Shown: piece after piece, positions 26,410 through 35,299 of the stretch
How positions within the stretch are numbered: the first letter of the stretch is position 1
Layout of the letters: every line of letters starts with the position of its first letter
DNA from: Roseiarcus fermentans
Lineage (GTDB): Bacteria > Pseudomonadota > Alphaproteobacteria > Rhizobiales > Beijerinckiaceae
Assembly (NCBI RefSeq): GCF_003315135.1
Contig: NZ_QNRK01000009.1
Span: 49,997-113,996, forward strand
DNA length: 64,000 nt
Direction of reading: 5' to 3'
The notes under the pieces: model-generated
The model's database searches: none
The model's input: only the letters and a program-made list of their open reading frames with translations
Told to the model about the DNA's origin: nothing
Made by a program: the position numbers and the translations under genes

Positions 26410-27696
26410 TCAGACCCGGGCGCATTCGACGGCGAGCAAGAGCTCGACGAGATCGTGGTGGCGGCGACCGTCGAGGCCGGTCATGTCCTGGATGCGCAGC
26501 AACCGGGCGTAGACCGTGTTGGGATGCACCCCGAGCCGGCGTCCGGCGAGTTGTACGTTCAGGTCGGCGTCGGCGAGCGTCGTCAGCGTCTTGATCAGCG
26601 CGCCGCCGGCCCTGGCGTCCGCCGCGAGCAGCGCTTCGATCCAGACTGGCGCGGCCGAGCGCACGTATTCGCCGCCGGCGTGCACCAGCAGGCTGCGCAC
26701 GGGGAGGGTCGAGAACAGGACGACGCGCCGGTCGGCGCTGGCGAAATCGAGCGCCGCGGAGGCTTCGCGCAACGCCTTCGGGATCGACGCGGTCGAGGGG
26801 CGGTCGGCGCTGACGCCGATCAGGACCGAAGGGCCGAGCTGCAGGAGAAGCGGGTTCAGGCGCTCTGCGAGGCTGGTCTGCGGCGCCGTCCAGCCCGATT
26901 GCCGGCGCAGCGCCGAAGCGACCGCAATGGCGCGGCCGTTTCGCAGGCCGGCGAGGAGCCGGATGTTGACCGAGGCGACGAGTTCGGCGAGGGCGGCCAG
27001 CAGCCTTTGCCCCCGTTCGGGACTCTCGAGCTCGCTGGCGATCGGCGTCCGCGCGGCGACCAGGCAATAGCTCTGGCGCTGGTCGAGATAGCCCGCCGCC
27101 TTCAGGAGCCGCGCGATCCGGCCGTCGGATTCGTCGTAGCCGCTCAGCAGGATGTTGAGAAGCTCGGCGCTGCGGTCGCCTTGGGCGGCCTCGATCAGGC
27201 GGGTGTGGGCGACGTATTCCGAGGCCATGACGGCGCTGATGACGTCGGTGTATTCGATCGCGAAATCGGCGATCGCGTCGACAGCCTCGCGGGCGCTGTG
27301 GGGATGAGCGCCGGCAGCGGCGTCGCGCAGCCAGCGCGACAGCACCCGGTGTCCGCAGCGGTAGGCGTGCAGCGAGACTTCCAGCGGAAAGCGCTGCTCG
27401 GCGCGCCGGCGCGCATGCGCGCGGACGAACGCGAAATCGTCCGGCGCCTCGCCTGCGAAGAGGCGAGTCACCTCCGCGACATGGTCTTTTGAATGCCCCT
27501 TGAGATCGGGGAGGATCTGCGGGTTGCGGCTGTCGGAGAAGCCGGCCACCTCGCCGAGCACGGCGTCGCGCAGGGCCGCTTCGACCGCCGCGGCGGAGCG
27601 GCGGAGCTTCGCGGCGACATCGGGGATGACGCTCAGCGCCGCGAGCCTTTCGAGGGTCTGGCGAAGGGCGCGGTTGGAGGGGGCGGCGTCGGTCAT
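26410..27696 (-). CDS. PucR-family helix-turn-helix regulator
   Basis: The 428-residue protein ends with the PucR C-terminal HTH: LTTLADADLNVQLAGRRLGV, then HPNTVYARLLRIQDMTGLD. A GGDEF-like/CdaR central region (about 180-350) precedes it and a helical N-terminal sensor domain begins the protein. Such proteins usually activate catabolic genes in response to a small metabolite. It is divergent from the YCII-MAPEG pair (117 bp spacer), the likely target. Its 3' end abuts the broken GST fragment. Confidence 0.8.
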   Translation of the reverse strand: MTDAAPSNRALRQTLERLAALSVIPDVAAKLRRSAAAVEAALRDAVLGEVAGFSDSRNPQILPDLKGHSKDHVAEVTRLFAGEAPDDFAFVRAHARRRAEQRFPLEVSLHAYRCGHRVLSRWLRDAAAGAHPHSAREAVDAIADFAIEYTDVISAVMASEYVAHTRLIEAAQGDRSAELLNILLSGYDESDGRIARLLKAAGYLDQRQSYCLVAARTPIASELESPERGQRLLAALAELVASVNIRLLAGLRNGRAIAVASALRRQSGWTAPQTSLAERLNPLLLQLGPSVLIGVSADRPSTASIPKALREASAALDFASADRRVVLFSTLPVRSLLVHAGGEYVRSAAPVWIEALLAADARAGGALIKTLTTLADADLNVQLAGRRLGVHPNTVYARLLRIQDMTGLDGRRHHDLVELLLAVECARV

Positions 27697-27813
27697 TTTG
27701 TGAAGTCTTCACAATGCCGGGCGGAGTTCAACCTCTGGAGTCGCCATGGGCCGATCTCGCGGCCGGTGCTACCCAGGCAACGGTCTCGTTTCCCTCGAGC
27801 CAGGAGACTTCAG

Positions 27814-28128
27814 ATGGCCAAGTATCTTTTCGTCTATCACGGCGGCAAACAACCGACGAACCCCGCCGAGGCGCAGGAGGTGATGAACGCGTGGGGCGCC
27901 TGGTTCGGCGCGCTCGGCCCGGCCGTGATCGACGGCGGCAATCCCGTCGGCAAGTCCTACATGGTGAAATCCGACGGATCGCTGGTCAGCGATGGCGGGG
28001 CCAATCCGGCGAGCGGCTACAGCCTCATCGAGGCCGCGAGCGTCGAAGACGCCCACGCCAAGGCCAAGGGGTGCCCGCTGCTCAAGGCCGGCGGCACGAT
28101 CGAAATCGCCCAGGCGATGGACATGTAA
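27814..28128 (+). CDS. YCII-related domain protein
   Basis: The 104-residue protein has the ferredoxin-like YCII/DGPF fold pattern: MAKYLFVYHGG, EVMNAWGAWFGALGPAV, and the C-terminal DAHAKAKGCPLLKAGGTIEI with the His/Asp-type pocket. Function in the family is poorly known, with enzyme or stress roles suggested. A CAGGAGAC ribosome site precedes ATG 27814. It is followed by the MAPEG gene, 74 bp away, probably on the same transcript. Confidence 0.8.
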   Translation: MAKYLFVYHGGKQPTNPAEAQEVMNAWGAWFGALGPAVIDGGNPVGKSYMVKSDGSLVSDGGANPASGYSLIEAASVEDAHAKAKGCPLLKAGGTIEIAQAMDM

Positions 28129-28202
28129 AAGGGGCGGCGACACCTCGTCGGACGTCGCCGCTGCGACGCCCGACATGGACGTCCGGGTCTTGGGAGAACG
28201 CC

Positions 28203-28595
28203 ATGTCCGCCGAACTGCGCTATCTCGCCTACACCGCCTTTTTGACCGCAGCGTTGTGGATTCCTTACATCGTCTGCCAGGTCCAGACGAACGGCCTGTT
28301 GGCGCCCGCCAATTATGTCGACCCGAAGCCGCGCGACGTTCCGCTCTGGGGCGCGCGCGCCTACCGCGCGCACCTGAACGCAGTCGAGACGTTCGCGCCT
28401 TTCGCGGCGCTGGTCCTCATCGCCCATGTCGCCGGCAAGGAAAACGCGATGACGGCGTTCTGGACCCTCGCGTTCTTCTGGGTCCGCCTGATCCACGCGG
28501 TCGTGTACCTCGCGGGCTGGCCCTTCATCCGCACCCTCGCGTTCGTCCTGGGTTTCGTCGCCGTCTGCGGACTGTTCTGGGAAGTGATCGCGTAG
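28203..28595 (+). CDS. MAPEG family membrane protein
   Basis: The 130-residue product has four hydrophobic helices (TAFLTAALWIPYIVCQV; TFAPFAALVLIAHVAG; MTAFWTLAFFWVRLIHAVVY; LAFVLGFVAVCGLFWEVI) and the MAPEG-type ARAYRAHLNAVETF loop. MAPEG proteins are trimeric inner-membrane glutathione transferases or peroxidases for lipophilic substrates. This fits the GST-rich surroundings, though bacterial members are often uncharacterised. Confidence 0.8.
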   Translation: MSAELRYLAYTAFLTAALWIPYIVCQVQTNGLLAPANYVDPKPRDVPLWGARAYRAHLNAVETFAPFAALVLIAHVAGKENAMTAFWTLAFFWVRLIHAVVYLAGWPFIRTLAFVLGFVAVCGLFWEVIA

Positions 28596-28670
28596 GGCGG
28601 GACGGCGGCGCGCCAGGGTCACGCGTCCGGCGCGCGCCGAGCCAGCCCCGCCCTCCAGCCCTTCACATCG

Positions 28671-28725
28671 GGGTTACGGGTTACGGGGTTACGGTGGCGG
28701 GTTACGGCGGGTTACGGGGTAGGGT
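28671..28725 (+). repeat. Short tandem GGGTTACGG repeats
   Basis: Five imperfect copies of GGGTTACGG occur in about 55 bp in the gap between the MAPEG gene and the convergent transglutaminase gene. Spacing is irregular (8-11 bp), suggesting slippage. No stem or T-run is present. Confidence 0.7.
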
Positions 28726-28834
28726 GAGACGGCCAAGCGCAGCGTAACTTCACAGCCCTGCCCCGTAGCCCACCGTCGCCGTCTGTCACCATACCATCGT
28801 CGGTCGCGCCGCCCGAACCGCGCCGCCGCACCCC

Positions 28835-29713
28835 TCACTTCCGTTGCGTGACCTCGACCGACACGTCCATGCCGAGTTCGTCGTCGCGGCTGCCGTAATA
28901 GGCGCCGGTCAGCGGCGCGGCCTGGGCGGGGACCCGCGCCACCGCGACGCGGATCAGGTCCCTGCCGCCGATCAGGCCGTTGGTCGGGTCGAACTCGAGC
29001 CAGCCGGCGCCGGGCAGGTACACCTGGACCCAGGCGTGCGTCGCGCCGCCGCCGAGTCGCGCCGGCCCGTCGTCGACGCCCGGGTCGTGGATGTAGCCGG
29101 AGACGAACCGGGCGGCGATCCCGAGCGCCCGGGCGGCCTCCATCATCAGCGCGGCGAAGTCGCGGCAACTGCCCTTGCGCCGGTCGAGCGTCAGCCACGG
29201 CGGCTGCACGCCCGCCTCCTCGCGCCGCTCGTAGGCGAAGCCCTCCTTGATCGCATAGGTCATCGTCATCAGGAGATGGCTGGTCCGGGTGGCCCCGCCA
29301 GCGGTGACGAACTGCGCCGCCCACCGGTCGAGATCGCCGCCCGGATCGCCCCAGAGGCGCTCGATCGAGCGCGAGACGTCGGGCAGTTCCTCGGGAAGAT
29401 AGGCGAAGGGATAGGTCTGGGCGCGCGGATCGATCTCGCCGCCGGGCTGCTCGTCCTCCGTGCGCTCGACGGTGAAGCGGCTTTCGACGCTGAGCGACGT
29501 CGTCGACCCGGCGAAGGTGGCGAGCGCCACGCAATTGTCGAAGGCGTCGTAGAGCCAGCGGATGCGGGTCGGCCGCGGCTCGATCACCAGCGCCGATTCG
29601 ACCAGCCGCTGGTCGTGACCGTCGCGCGGGCGCAGCATCATGCGGTGTTCGCACAGCTCCACCGGACGGGCGTAGCGGTAGCTCGTCAGGTGGCGGACGC
29701 TCAAGATGGTCAT
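28835..29713 (-). CDS. Transglutaminase-like cysteine peptidase family protein
   Basis: The 292-residue protein has the N-terminal beta domain ([21 protein letters not shown]) and a papain-like core with Cys in [20 protein letters not shown], His in [14 protein letters not shown] and Asp in WLEFDPTNG, so the triad is complete. It is the paralogue of the protein at 7285-8100 and closer to the canonical group often found with circularly permuted ATP-grasp ligases; no such partner is visible here. Start ATG 29713 places MTILSVRH at the domain start. Confidence 0.85.
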   Translation of the reverse strand: MTILSVRHLTSYRYARPVELCEHRMMLRPRDGHDQRLVESALVIEPRPTRIRWLYDAFDNCVALATFAGSTTSLSVESRFTVERTEDEQPGGEIDPRAQTYPFAYLPEELPDVSRSIERLWGDPGGDLDRWAAQFVTAGGATRTSHLLMTMTYAIKEGFAYERREEAGVQPPWLTLDRRKGSCRDFAALMMEAARALGIAARFVSGYIHDPGVDDGPARLGGGATHAWVQVYLPGAGWLEFDPTNGLIGGRDLIRVAVARVPAQAAPLTGAYYGSRDDELGMDVSVEVTQRK

Positions 29714-30029
29714 GTCGCGCTCACCGTCCGTTCCCCCTCCGCAAGGCGCCATCGTGGGACGGCGACGGCGCGGATTCAAGGCCGGCGGCCGCGCGGCGAC
29801 CGGCGTCGACCGCATCGCCGACAACGCCGCTCGATGTCGGCTTGACATTCTCCCGTTCGCCGCCTCGATTGTCCCGGGCCTACCCGCGTTGATCCGCGTC
29901 AATGCGGCTGGCCGAATCAAGTGCACAAGCACGCCGGCCGGCGTGGCGACTTCGGCGCAGCATGCGTCGCGAGCCTTCGGAAACGGCCGGACAAGGGGAA
30001 GACGCTGGACGTCACGGGAGGTTCTCGGA
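29714..30029. other. Divergent spacer before the sugar ABC operon
   Basis: This 316-bp spacer has no convincing gene. A consensus -35 TTGACA is at 29842-29847, with a weak -10 (TCGATT) 17 bp on; it may drive the ABC operon. No ligand-binding RNA fold or clear dyad was recognised. Confidence 0.4.
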
Positions 30030-31013
30030 ATGCGCAAACTCGGGCTTTTCACCATGGCGGCGGGCGTTGCGCTCGCGCTCGCCGTCCAGGCCGCCGCGGC
30101 GGCCGACAAGATCAAGATCGGCTTTCTGCCGGGCGTGGTCGATCCGTTCTATCAGGTCATGCAGATCGGCGTGGAGAAGGCGGCCAAGGACCTCGGCGTC
30201 GAGGTGGTGACGCAGATCCCGCCGACCTGGGGGGTCGAAGCGCAGACGCCGCTGCTCGACGCGATGGTTGCGCGCGGCGACCTGAATTACATCATCACCG
30301 CGCCGGTCGACAAGGACCAGATGGTGGGGCCGCTCAAGACCGCCGTCGACCACGGCGTCAAGATCATCACCGTCGACACCTACCTCGGCGACGGCGACTA
30401 CGTGAAGGGCCCCGTCAAGTTCCCGCTGAGCTACATCGGCTCCGACAACGTCCAGGGCGGGCGGATCGCCGCCGACGGCCTCGCCAAGGCGATCGGCGGC
30501 AAGGGCACGGTCTACATCAACTCCACCAACCCGAACGTCAGCTCGGTCGACGGCCGCGCCAAGGGGTTCAAGGAGGAGATGGCCGCCAAATACCCCGACA
30601 TCAAGGTCGAAGGCCCCGACTACAACCTCGACGACGCCAACAAGGCGACGCAGCAGACCGCGGCGGCGCTGGCGCGCACGCCGAACCTGGCGGGCGTGTT
30701 CGGCACCAACGTGTTCAGCGCCCAGGGCGCGGGCACGGCGGTGGTCAACGCCGGCCTCGGCGGCGCGGTGCAGGTGGTCGCCTACGACGCCACCAAGCAG
30801 GCGATCGAGCTGATGGACCGGGGCGTCGTCAGCCTGGTGCTGGCGCAGAAGCCGTTCGACATGGGCTATCTGGCGGTCGCCTTCGCCGCGGCCGACGCCG
30901 CCGGCGTCACCAGCCTGCCGCCCCGCGTCGAGACCGGCTTCGCCATCATCGACAAGACCAACGTCAAGGACCCGGCCGTCGCCCGGTTCATCTATCAGGT
31001 CCCCGGCAAGTGA
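30030..31013 (+). CDS. Sugar-type ABC transporter substrate-binding protein
   Basis: The 327-residue periplasmic binding protein has a Sec signal (LGLFTMAAGVALALAVQAAAAA) and the LacI-like periplasmic fold: KIGFLPGVVDPFYQVMQIGVEKA, IITAPVDKDQMVGPLKTAVDHGV, YIGSDNVQGGRIAADGLA. It resembles the ribose/xylose/inositol group; the exact ligand is unknown. First gene of a three-gene importer operon; no sugar-catabolic gene accompanies it. Confidence 0.9.
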   Translation: MRKLGLFTMAAGVALALAVQAAAAADKIKIGFLPGVVDPFYQVMQIGVEKAAKDLGVEVVTQIPPTWGVEAQTPLLDAMVARGDLNYIITAPVDKDQMVGPLKTAVDHGVKIITVDTYLGDGDYVKGPVKFPLSYIGSDNVQGGRIAADGLAKAIGGKGTVYINSTNPNVSSVDGRAKGFKEEMAAKYPDIKVEGPDYNLDDANKATQQTAAALARTPNLAGVFGTNVFSAQGAGTAVVNAGLGGAVQVVAYDATKQAIELMDRGVVSLVLAQKPFDMGYLAVAFAAADAAGVTSLPPRVETGFAIIDKTNVKDPAVARFIYQVPGK

Positions 31014-31029
31014 TCGGCTGATCCGCCTC

Positions 31030-31055
31030 CCGGGGCGCGCGCCGCCGCGCCCCGG
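31030..31055 (+). terminator. Intercistronic hairpin after the sugar-binding gene
   Basis: CCGGGGCGCG and CGCGCCCCGG pair perfectly (10 bp) around a 6-base loop, between the binding-protein and permease genes. There is no T-run. It mirrors the hairpin at the same place in the peptide-type operon (15394-15421). Confidence 0.65.
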
Positions 31056-31092
31056 ACCCCTCTTCGACAATCCGCAGCAGGGAGCCGCGCCT

Positions 31093-32250
31093 TTGAGCGA
31101 ACGGGCCGTTCGGGCCGCACGCCGCGTCGACGTCGCCGCCGCGGGCGTGCTGACGCCGCTCCAGCGCGCAGGCCTTTTCCTGAGCCGCGTCTGGGCCTGG
31201 GCGTTCCTCGGGCTGATGGCGCTGTTTTTCGTCGCCGCGGTGCCGCTCAGCACCGGCGGCGCGGTCAATTTCCTCACCGTCCGCAACTCGCAGAACATTC
31301 TCGTCGCCATCGTGCCGGTGCTGCTGCTCGGGCTCGGGCAGACCTTCGTGATCATCGCCGCCGGCATCGACCTCTCGGTCGGCTGGGTGATGAGCCTGGC
31401 CTCGGTGCTGTCGGCGCTGGCGATCCGCGACTCGTACGACGCCGGCCTGCCCCTGTTCCCGGCGGTCGTGCTCGGCCTGCTGGCGGCGGTCGCGGGCGCG
31501 GCCTTCGTCGGCTTCGTCAACGGCGTGGTGATCGCCAAGCTGAAGGTGCCGGCCTTCATCGTCACGCTCGGGACCTCGTTCATCGTGCGCGGCGTCGCCT
31601 ACCTGATGTCGGAGAACACCACGGTGATCGGCCTGCCCGCCGGCGTGCGCGCCTACGGCAACGACGCCCTCGTCTATCTCGTCGGCGGCCCCGGCGGCGG
31701 GATCTATTTTCTCGCCCGGCCCGAGCTCAGCGGCGCGATGCTGCGGCGCATGGACATCCTCCTCCCCTGGCCGGTGATCATGACCGCGGCCGTGGTCGCC
31801 TGGGCGATGTTCCTCCTGCACCGGACCCGCTTCGGCCGCCACACCTTCGCCATCGGCGGCAACATGGACGCGGCGATCCGCGCCGGCATTCCCGTCGACC
31901 GCCACATCGTCGCGCTCTACATGCTGTCGGCTGCGACCTCGGGGGTCGCTGGATTCCTGTCGACGCTGCGCTACACCGCGGGCTCGGCGGTGATCGGCGA
32001 TCCGCTGCTGCTCTCCTCGATCGCGGCCGTCATCATCGGCGGGGTGTCGATGTCGGGCGGGTCGGGCGCGATCGTCGGCACGGTGATCGGCGCGCTGATC
32101 ATCGCGGTGCTGACCACCGGCCTCGTCATGCTCAACGTCGACGCCTTCTGGCAGTTCATCGTGGTCGGGACGGTGGTGATCGTCGCGGTGCTGATCGACC
32201 AGTCGCGCGATCTGATCATGGGCCGGCCGAAGGGGGGCGTGCGGCGATGA
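31093..32250 (+). CDS. Sugar-type ABC transporter permease (RbsC-like)
   Basis: The 385-residue inner-membrane protein belongs to the BPD_transp_2 family: about ten hydrophobic segments, the conserved GLGQTFVIIAAGIDLSVGWV (RbsC-type AGGIDLSVG) and the ATPase-contact GRHTFAIGGN...AIRAGIPVDR. It starts at TTG 31093 behind a GGGAGCC ribosome site. Its stop overlaps the ATPase start by 4 bp (ATGA). The periplasmic insert around residues 190-220 is longer than in RbsC. Confidence 0.9.
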   Translation: MSERAVRAARRVDVAAAGVLTPLQRAGLFLSRVWAWAFLGLMALFFVAAVPLSTGGAVNFLTVRNSQNILVAIVPVLLLGLGQTFVIIAAGIDLSVGWVMSLASVLSALAIRDSYDAGLPLFPAVVLGLLAAVAGAAFVGFVNGVVIAKLKVPAFIVTLGTSFIVRGVAYLMSENTTVIGLPAGVRAYGNDALVYLVGGPGGGIYFLARPELSGAMLRRMDILLPWPVIMTAAVVAWAMFLLHRTRFGRHTFAIGGNMDAAIRAGIPVDRHIVALYMLSAATSGVAGFLSTLRYTAGSAVIGDPLLLSSIAAVIIGGVSMSGGSGAIVGTVIGALIIAVLTTGLVMLNVDAFWQFIVVGTVVIVAVLIDQSRDLIMGRPKGGVRR

Positions 32251-33008
32251 GCGATCCGATCCTGTCGATCCGCGGCCTGACCAAGATCTTCGGCGGCCTC
32301 GTCGCCGTCGACGCGGTGAGCTTCGACGTCCGCCGCGGCGAGGTCGTCGGCCTCCTCGGCGACAACGGCGCGGGAAAATCGACCCTGATCAAGTGCGTCT
32401 CCGGCGTGCATCGCCCCGAGGAGGGCGAGATCCGCTTCGACGGCGAGCCGGCGCTGTTCGCCAGCCCGATGGACGCGCGCCGCGCCGGCATCGAGACGAT
32501 CTACCAGGACCTCGCGCTCGCCAACAACCTCGACGTCGGCGCCAACATCTTTCTCGGCCGCGAGGCGCGCAGGCGGCGGCTCGGCGGGCTCATTCAGACG
32601 CTCGACGACAAGTTCATGCTCAGGGAGTCGCGCGAGACCCTGGATTCGCTGCAGATCCGCTTTCCCAGCCTCACCCAGCCGATCCAGACCCTTTCGGGCG
32701 GCCAACGGCAGGCTGTCGCGATCGCCCGCGCCGTCTACTGGGACGCCAAGCTGATGATCATGGACGAGCCGACCAACAACCTCGGCGTGCCCGAGCAGAT
32801 GAAGGTGCTCGAACTGATCCGCACCCTCAGGGACCGCAATGTCCCGGTCATCCTGATCACCCATATCCTGCCCGACGCGTTCGCGGTCACCGACCGCGTG
32901 ATCGTCATGCACCGCGGGCGCAAGGTCGCCGAAAAGGCGACGGCCTCGACGACGGCCGAGGAACTGGTGCAGTACATGGTGGGCGCGAGGGACGACGCGG
33001 CGGCGTGA
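32247..33008 (+). CDS. Sugar-type ABC transporter ATP-binding protein, single domain
   Basis: The 253-residue ATPase has Walker A GDNGAGKS (about 38-45), signature LSGGQRQA (about 149), Walker B LMIMDEPTNNLG (about 168-179) and an H-loop ILITHILPD. RbsA-type ATPases usually carry two such domains (about 500 residues); this one has a single domain, like FrcA, and would act as a homodimer. It is translationally coupled to the permease. Confidence 0.9.
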   Translation: MSDPILSIRGLTKIFGGLVAVDAVSFDVRRGEVVGLLGDNGAGKSTLIKCVSGVHRPEEGEIRFDGEPALFASPMDARRAGIETIYQDLALANNLDVGANIFLGREARRRRLGGLIQTLDDKFMLRESRETLDSLQIRFPSLTQPIQTLSGGQRQAVAIARAVYWDAKLMIMDEPTNNLGVPEQMKVLELIRTLRDRNVPVILITHILPDAFAVTDRVIVMHRGRKVAEKATASTTAEELVQYMVGARDDAAA

Positions 33009-33033
33009 CCGTCGCGCCCGGGCGCCCGCCGAG

Positions 33034-33071
33034 CCCGTCATTGCGAGGAGCGAAGCGACGAAGCAATCTAC
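33034..33071. repeat. Interspersed 'gtcattgcgaggagc' repeat
   Basis: The sequence cgtcattgcgaggagcgaag and the following cgacgaagcaatc form the well-known short repeat dispersed through many alphaproteobacterial genomes. Further copies are at 61898-61990 and throughout 62600-63900. Confidence 0.75.
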
Positions 33072-33177
33072 ACGCGCCGCTGATGGGCCTGCGGCGTCGA
33101 TTGATTCGCCTGCGGCTCGCGCCGACGACGGTCCGCGAACCCGGCTTGGCGATTGCGCGCGGGGATTTCGAAGCACG

Positions 33178-34254
33178 ATGGGACGGATGAGACACGCCTC
33201 GGTCATTCTCGCCGCCGCGCTCGCGGCGGCAGCGCCCGCGCTCGCGGCCCAGCCGGCGCCGGCCGTCCACGTCGCGCAGCCCAAGGCCCCGCCCCCGCCG
33301 CCGCCCGTCCCGGTGAACCCCGACACGTTCCCGCGCGCCGAATCCGATCTCAATTTCGCCGGCCTGGTGAAAGAAGGGGGTTTCGGAAAATTCATCCACC
33401 GCCGCGACCCGGTCGCGCTCGACCATCAGGGCGTCACGCGGATGAACCGCGACACGCTCTATTCGGCCGCGGTGTTCGATCTCGACGCAGGCCCCGTGAC
33501 GATCACGCTGCCCGACCCGGGCCGGCGCTTTTTCTCGTTGCAGATCGTCGACGAGGACGCCGACACCACCGAAGTCGTCTATGCCCCGGGCCCGACCACG
33601 ATCACCCGCGCGACGGTCGGATCGCGCTACGCGCTGGCGGCGGTGCGCATCTTCGTCGACGCCGGCGACCCGAAAGACCTCGACGCCGTCCGCGCCCTGC
33701 AGAACGCGATCACCGTCGCGCAGCCGGGCGGCCCGGGCGCCTTCGTCATTCCCAACTGGGACGCGGCCAGCCAGGTCGACGTGCGCAGCGGCCTGATGGT
33801 TCTCGCCGAAACCCTGCCGGACACGAAAGGCATGTTCGGCGCGCGCGGCGCGGGCGATCCGGTGCGGCGGCTGATCGGCGCCGGCGCCGCCTGGGGCGGG
33901 CTGCCGCAAGAGGACGCGCTGTTCGTCAACGTGGTTCCGGAGCGTAACGACGGCGCGACCATTCACCGCCTGACGCTGAAGGACGTACCGGCGGACGGGC
34001 CGTGGTCGGTCAGCGTGTACGATTCCTACGGGCGTTTTGCGCCAAACCCGCAGAAGGCCTACACTGTCAGCTCCGCCACCGCCGTCACCGCGCCCGACGG
34101 CGCGGTCGTCGTCCAGTTCGGCGGCTGCGACGGTCACGTCGCCAATTGCCTCCCGACCCCGCCGGACTGGAGCTACGTGGTCCGCCTGTACCGGCCGCGC
34201 GCCGCGATCCTCGCCGGGACCTGGAAGCTGCCCGAGGCCCAGCCGCTCCCGTAA
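33178..34254 (+). CDS. DUF1254/DUF1214 domain secreted protein
   Basis: The 358-residue protein has a signal peptide (residues 1-24, ending ALAAQ), then a Pro-rich segment (KAPPPPPPVPVNPDTF). The DUF1254 part shows TRMNRDTLYSAAVFDLDAGP and DPGRRFFSLQIVDED; the DUF1214 part shows PWSVSVYDSYGRF and VVRLYRPRAAIL near the end. It is probably periplasmic. No enzymatic role is established for the family, and nothing nearby clarifies it. Confidence 0.8.
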   Translation: MGRMRHASVILAAALAAAAPALAAQPAPAVHVAQPKAPPPPPPVPVNPDTFPRAESDLNFAGLVKEGGFGKFIHRRDPVALDHQGVTRMNRDTLYSAAVFDLDAGPVTITLPDPGRRFFSLQIVDEDADTTEVVYAPGPTTITRATVGSRYALAAVRIFVDAGDPKDLDAVRALQNAITVAQPGGPGAFVIPNWDAASQVDVRSGLMVLAETLPDTKGMFGARGAGDPVRRLIGAGAAWGGLPQEDALFVNVVPERNDGATIHRLTLKDVPADGPWSVSVYDSYGRFAPNPQKAYTVSSATAVTAPDGAVVVQFGGCDGHVANCLPTPPDWSYVVRLYRPRAAILAGTWKLPEAQPLP

Positions 34255-34458
34255 CCGCGCCGAGGTTTACGACCGCGCCCGGAATCGCATTTTTGGAAAC
34301 CACCGTCGCATTGCGCGTGTGAACACCCGTCTGTCGTCGCAGTCCGCAAATGCGACGCGGGCGTCCCGGCTGTTTTCGCGGGGATTGGCGTGGCACGGCG
34401 GCTGCAAATCGGATCGCCGGGCGCGCGAGGCCGCGCCTCCATTGCGATCGAGGGAGCC

Positions 34459-34719
34459 ATGCCCAATCTTCATCCTGCGCGCTACGTCGTGGAAAGCGTG
34501 CGTTGCGCCGTCGTGTCCAGCGACGACCGGTCATTCCTGCTCGGCTATTTCATCGAGCCGCGGCGTGAATGGACCTATCTGGCCAGCTTCGCCGACGAGG
34601 CGACCGCGCGTCGCGCCTTCGCCGTGTTCGACCGCTCCGTCGCCGACTTCAGGCGCGCGTGGCCGCTGACGGACGAGGCCGGCCGCCGCGCGCCGGAGGC
34701 CGCCTGGTCGGCCGTATAG
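34459..34719 (+). CDS. Small conserved-looking hypothetical protein
   Basis: The 86-residue protein (VVESVRCAVVSSDDRSFLLG; WTYLASFADEATARRAFAVFD) reads as a compact alpha/beta fold with balanced codon use. No family is recognised. A GAGGGAGCC ribosome site precedes ATG 34459, which supports translation. Confidence 0.5.
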   Translation: MPNLHPARYVVESVRCAVVSSDDRSFLLGYFIEPRREWTYLASFADEATARRAFAVFDRSVADFRRAWPLTDEAGRRAPEAAWSAV

Positions 34720-34770
34720 GCGGTATGCGATCGTGGGGTCGGCCCGCGACGCGGGCGGCGCGTCGCCGCG

Positions 34771-35133
34771 TTACGTCGCGGACCCGGTGACCGCCTCGAC
34801 ATTGTGGCCGTCGGGATCGTAGACGAAAGCGGCGTAATAGCCGGGTCCGTATTCGGGGCGCAGGCCCGGCGCGCCGTTGTCACGTCCGCCAGCCTGGATC
34901 GCTGACTTGTGGAACGCGTCCACCGCGGCGCGGCTGTCCGCACGGAACGCGAAATGAATCGGGCTCGCAGCGAGCCCGAGCTGGCCGATCCAGATCCGGC
35001 CGGCGGAACTGCCGATGATCGCCCAACCCTCGCCTTCCGCAAGAACCGCCATGCCGAGCGGCGCGAGCGCCGCGACATAGAAGGCCTTGCTCCTGGCGAC
35101 GTCGTCGACGTTGAAGCCGATGTGATCGAACAT
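34771..35133 (-). CDS. VOC family protein (glyoxalase-like)
   Basis: The 120-residue single-domain protein starts MFDHIGFNVDDVARSKAFYV (metal-ligand His4) and ends AFVYDPDGHNVEAVTG (Glu near the C-terminus), the usual VOC metal sites. The N- and C-terminal beta-alpha-beta-beta-beta modules are present. The reaction is unknown: lyase, dioxygenase or antibiotic-binding roles occur in the family. Confidence 0.8.
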   Translation of the reverse strand: MFDHIGFNVDDVARSKAFYVAALAPLGMAVLAEGEGWAIIGSSAGRIWIGQLGLAASPIHFAFRADSRAAVDAFHKSAIQAGGRDNGAPGLRPEYGPGYYAAFVYDPDGHNVEAVTGSAT

Positions 35134-35168
35134 GGTCTTGCCCCCCTTTGCTCTGGTCTCCGGTCGGC

Positions 35169-35184
35169 GGCCGGGTCCCCGGCC
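35169..35184. terminator. Short GC hairpin downstream of the hydrolase gene
   Basis: GGCCGG-GTCC-CCGGCC is a 6-bp stem in the gap between the hydrolase stop and the VOC gene, both on the minus strand. It is weak and lacks a T-run. Confidence 0.3.
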
Positions 35185-35299
35185 CCGATGTCTGCGAGCC
35201 CAATTCTAGCTGCCGCCGGCGAGATGCGGAAGGCTGGACGGCGGCTTTATCCCGTTCGCGCCGGCCACGCTGCGTTTGCGGCGGTCCCCCGGGACAAGG

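Noticed and set aside
28671-28725. Telomere-like or iteron repeat of GGGTTACGG
   Set aside because: Only five irregular copies, no replication gene nearby; slippage is the simpler reading.
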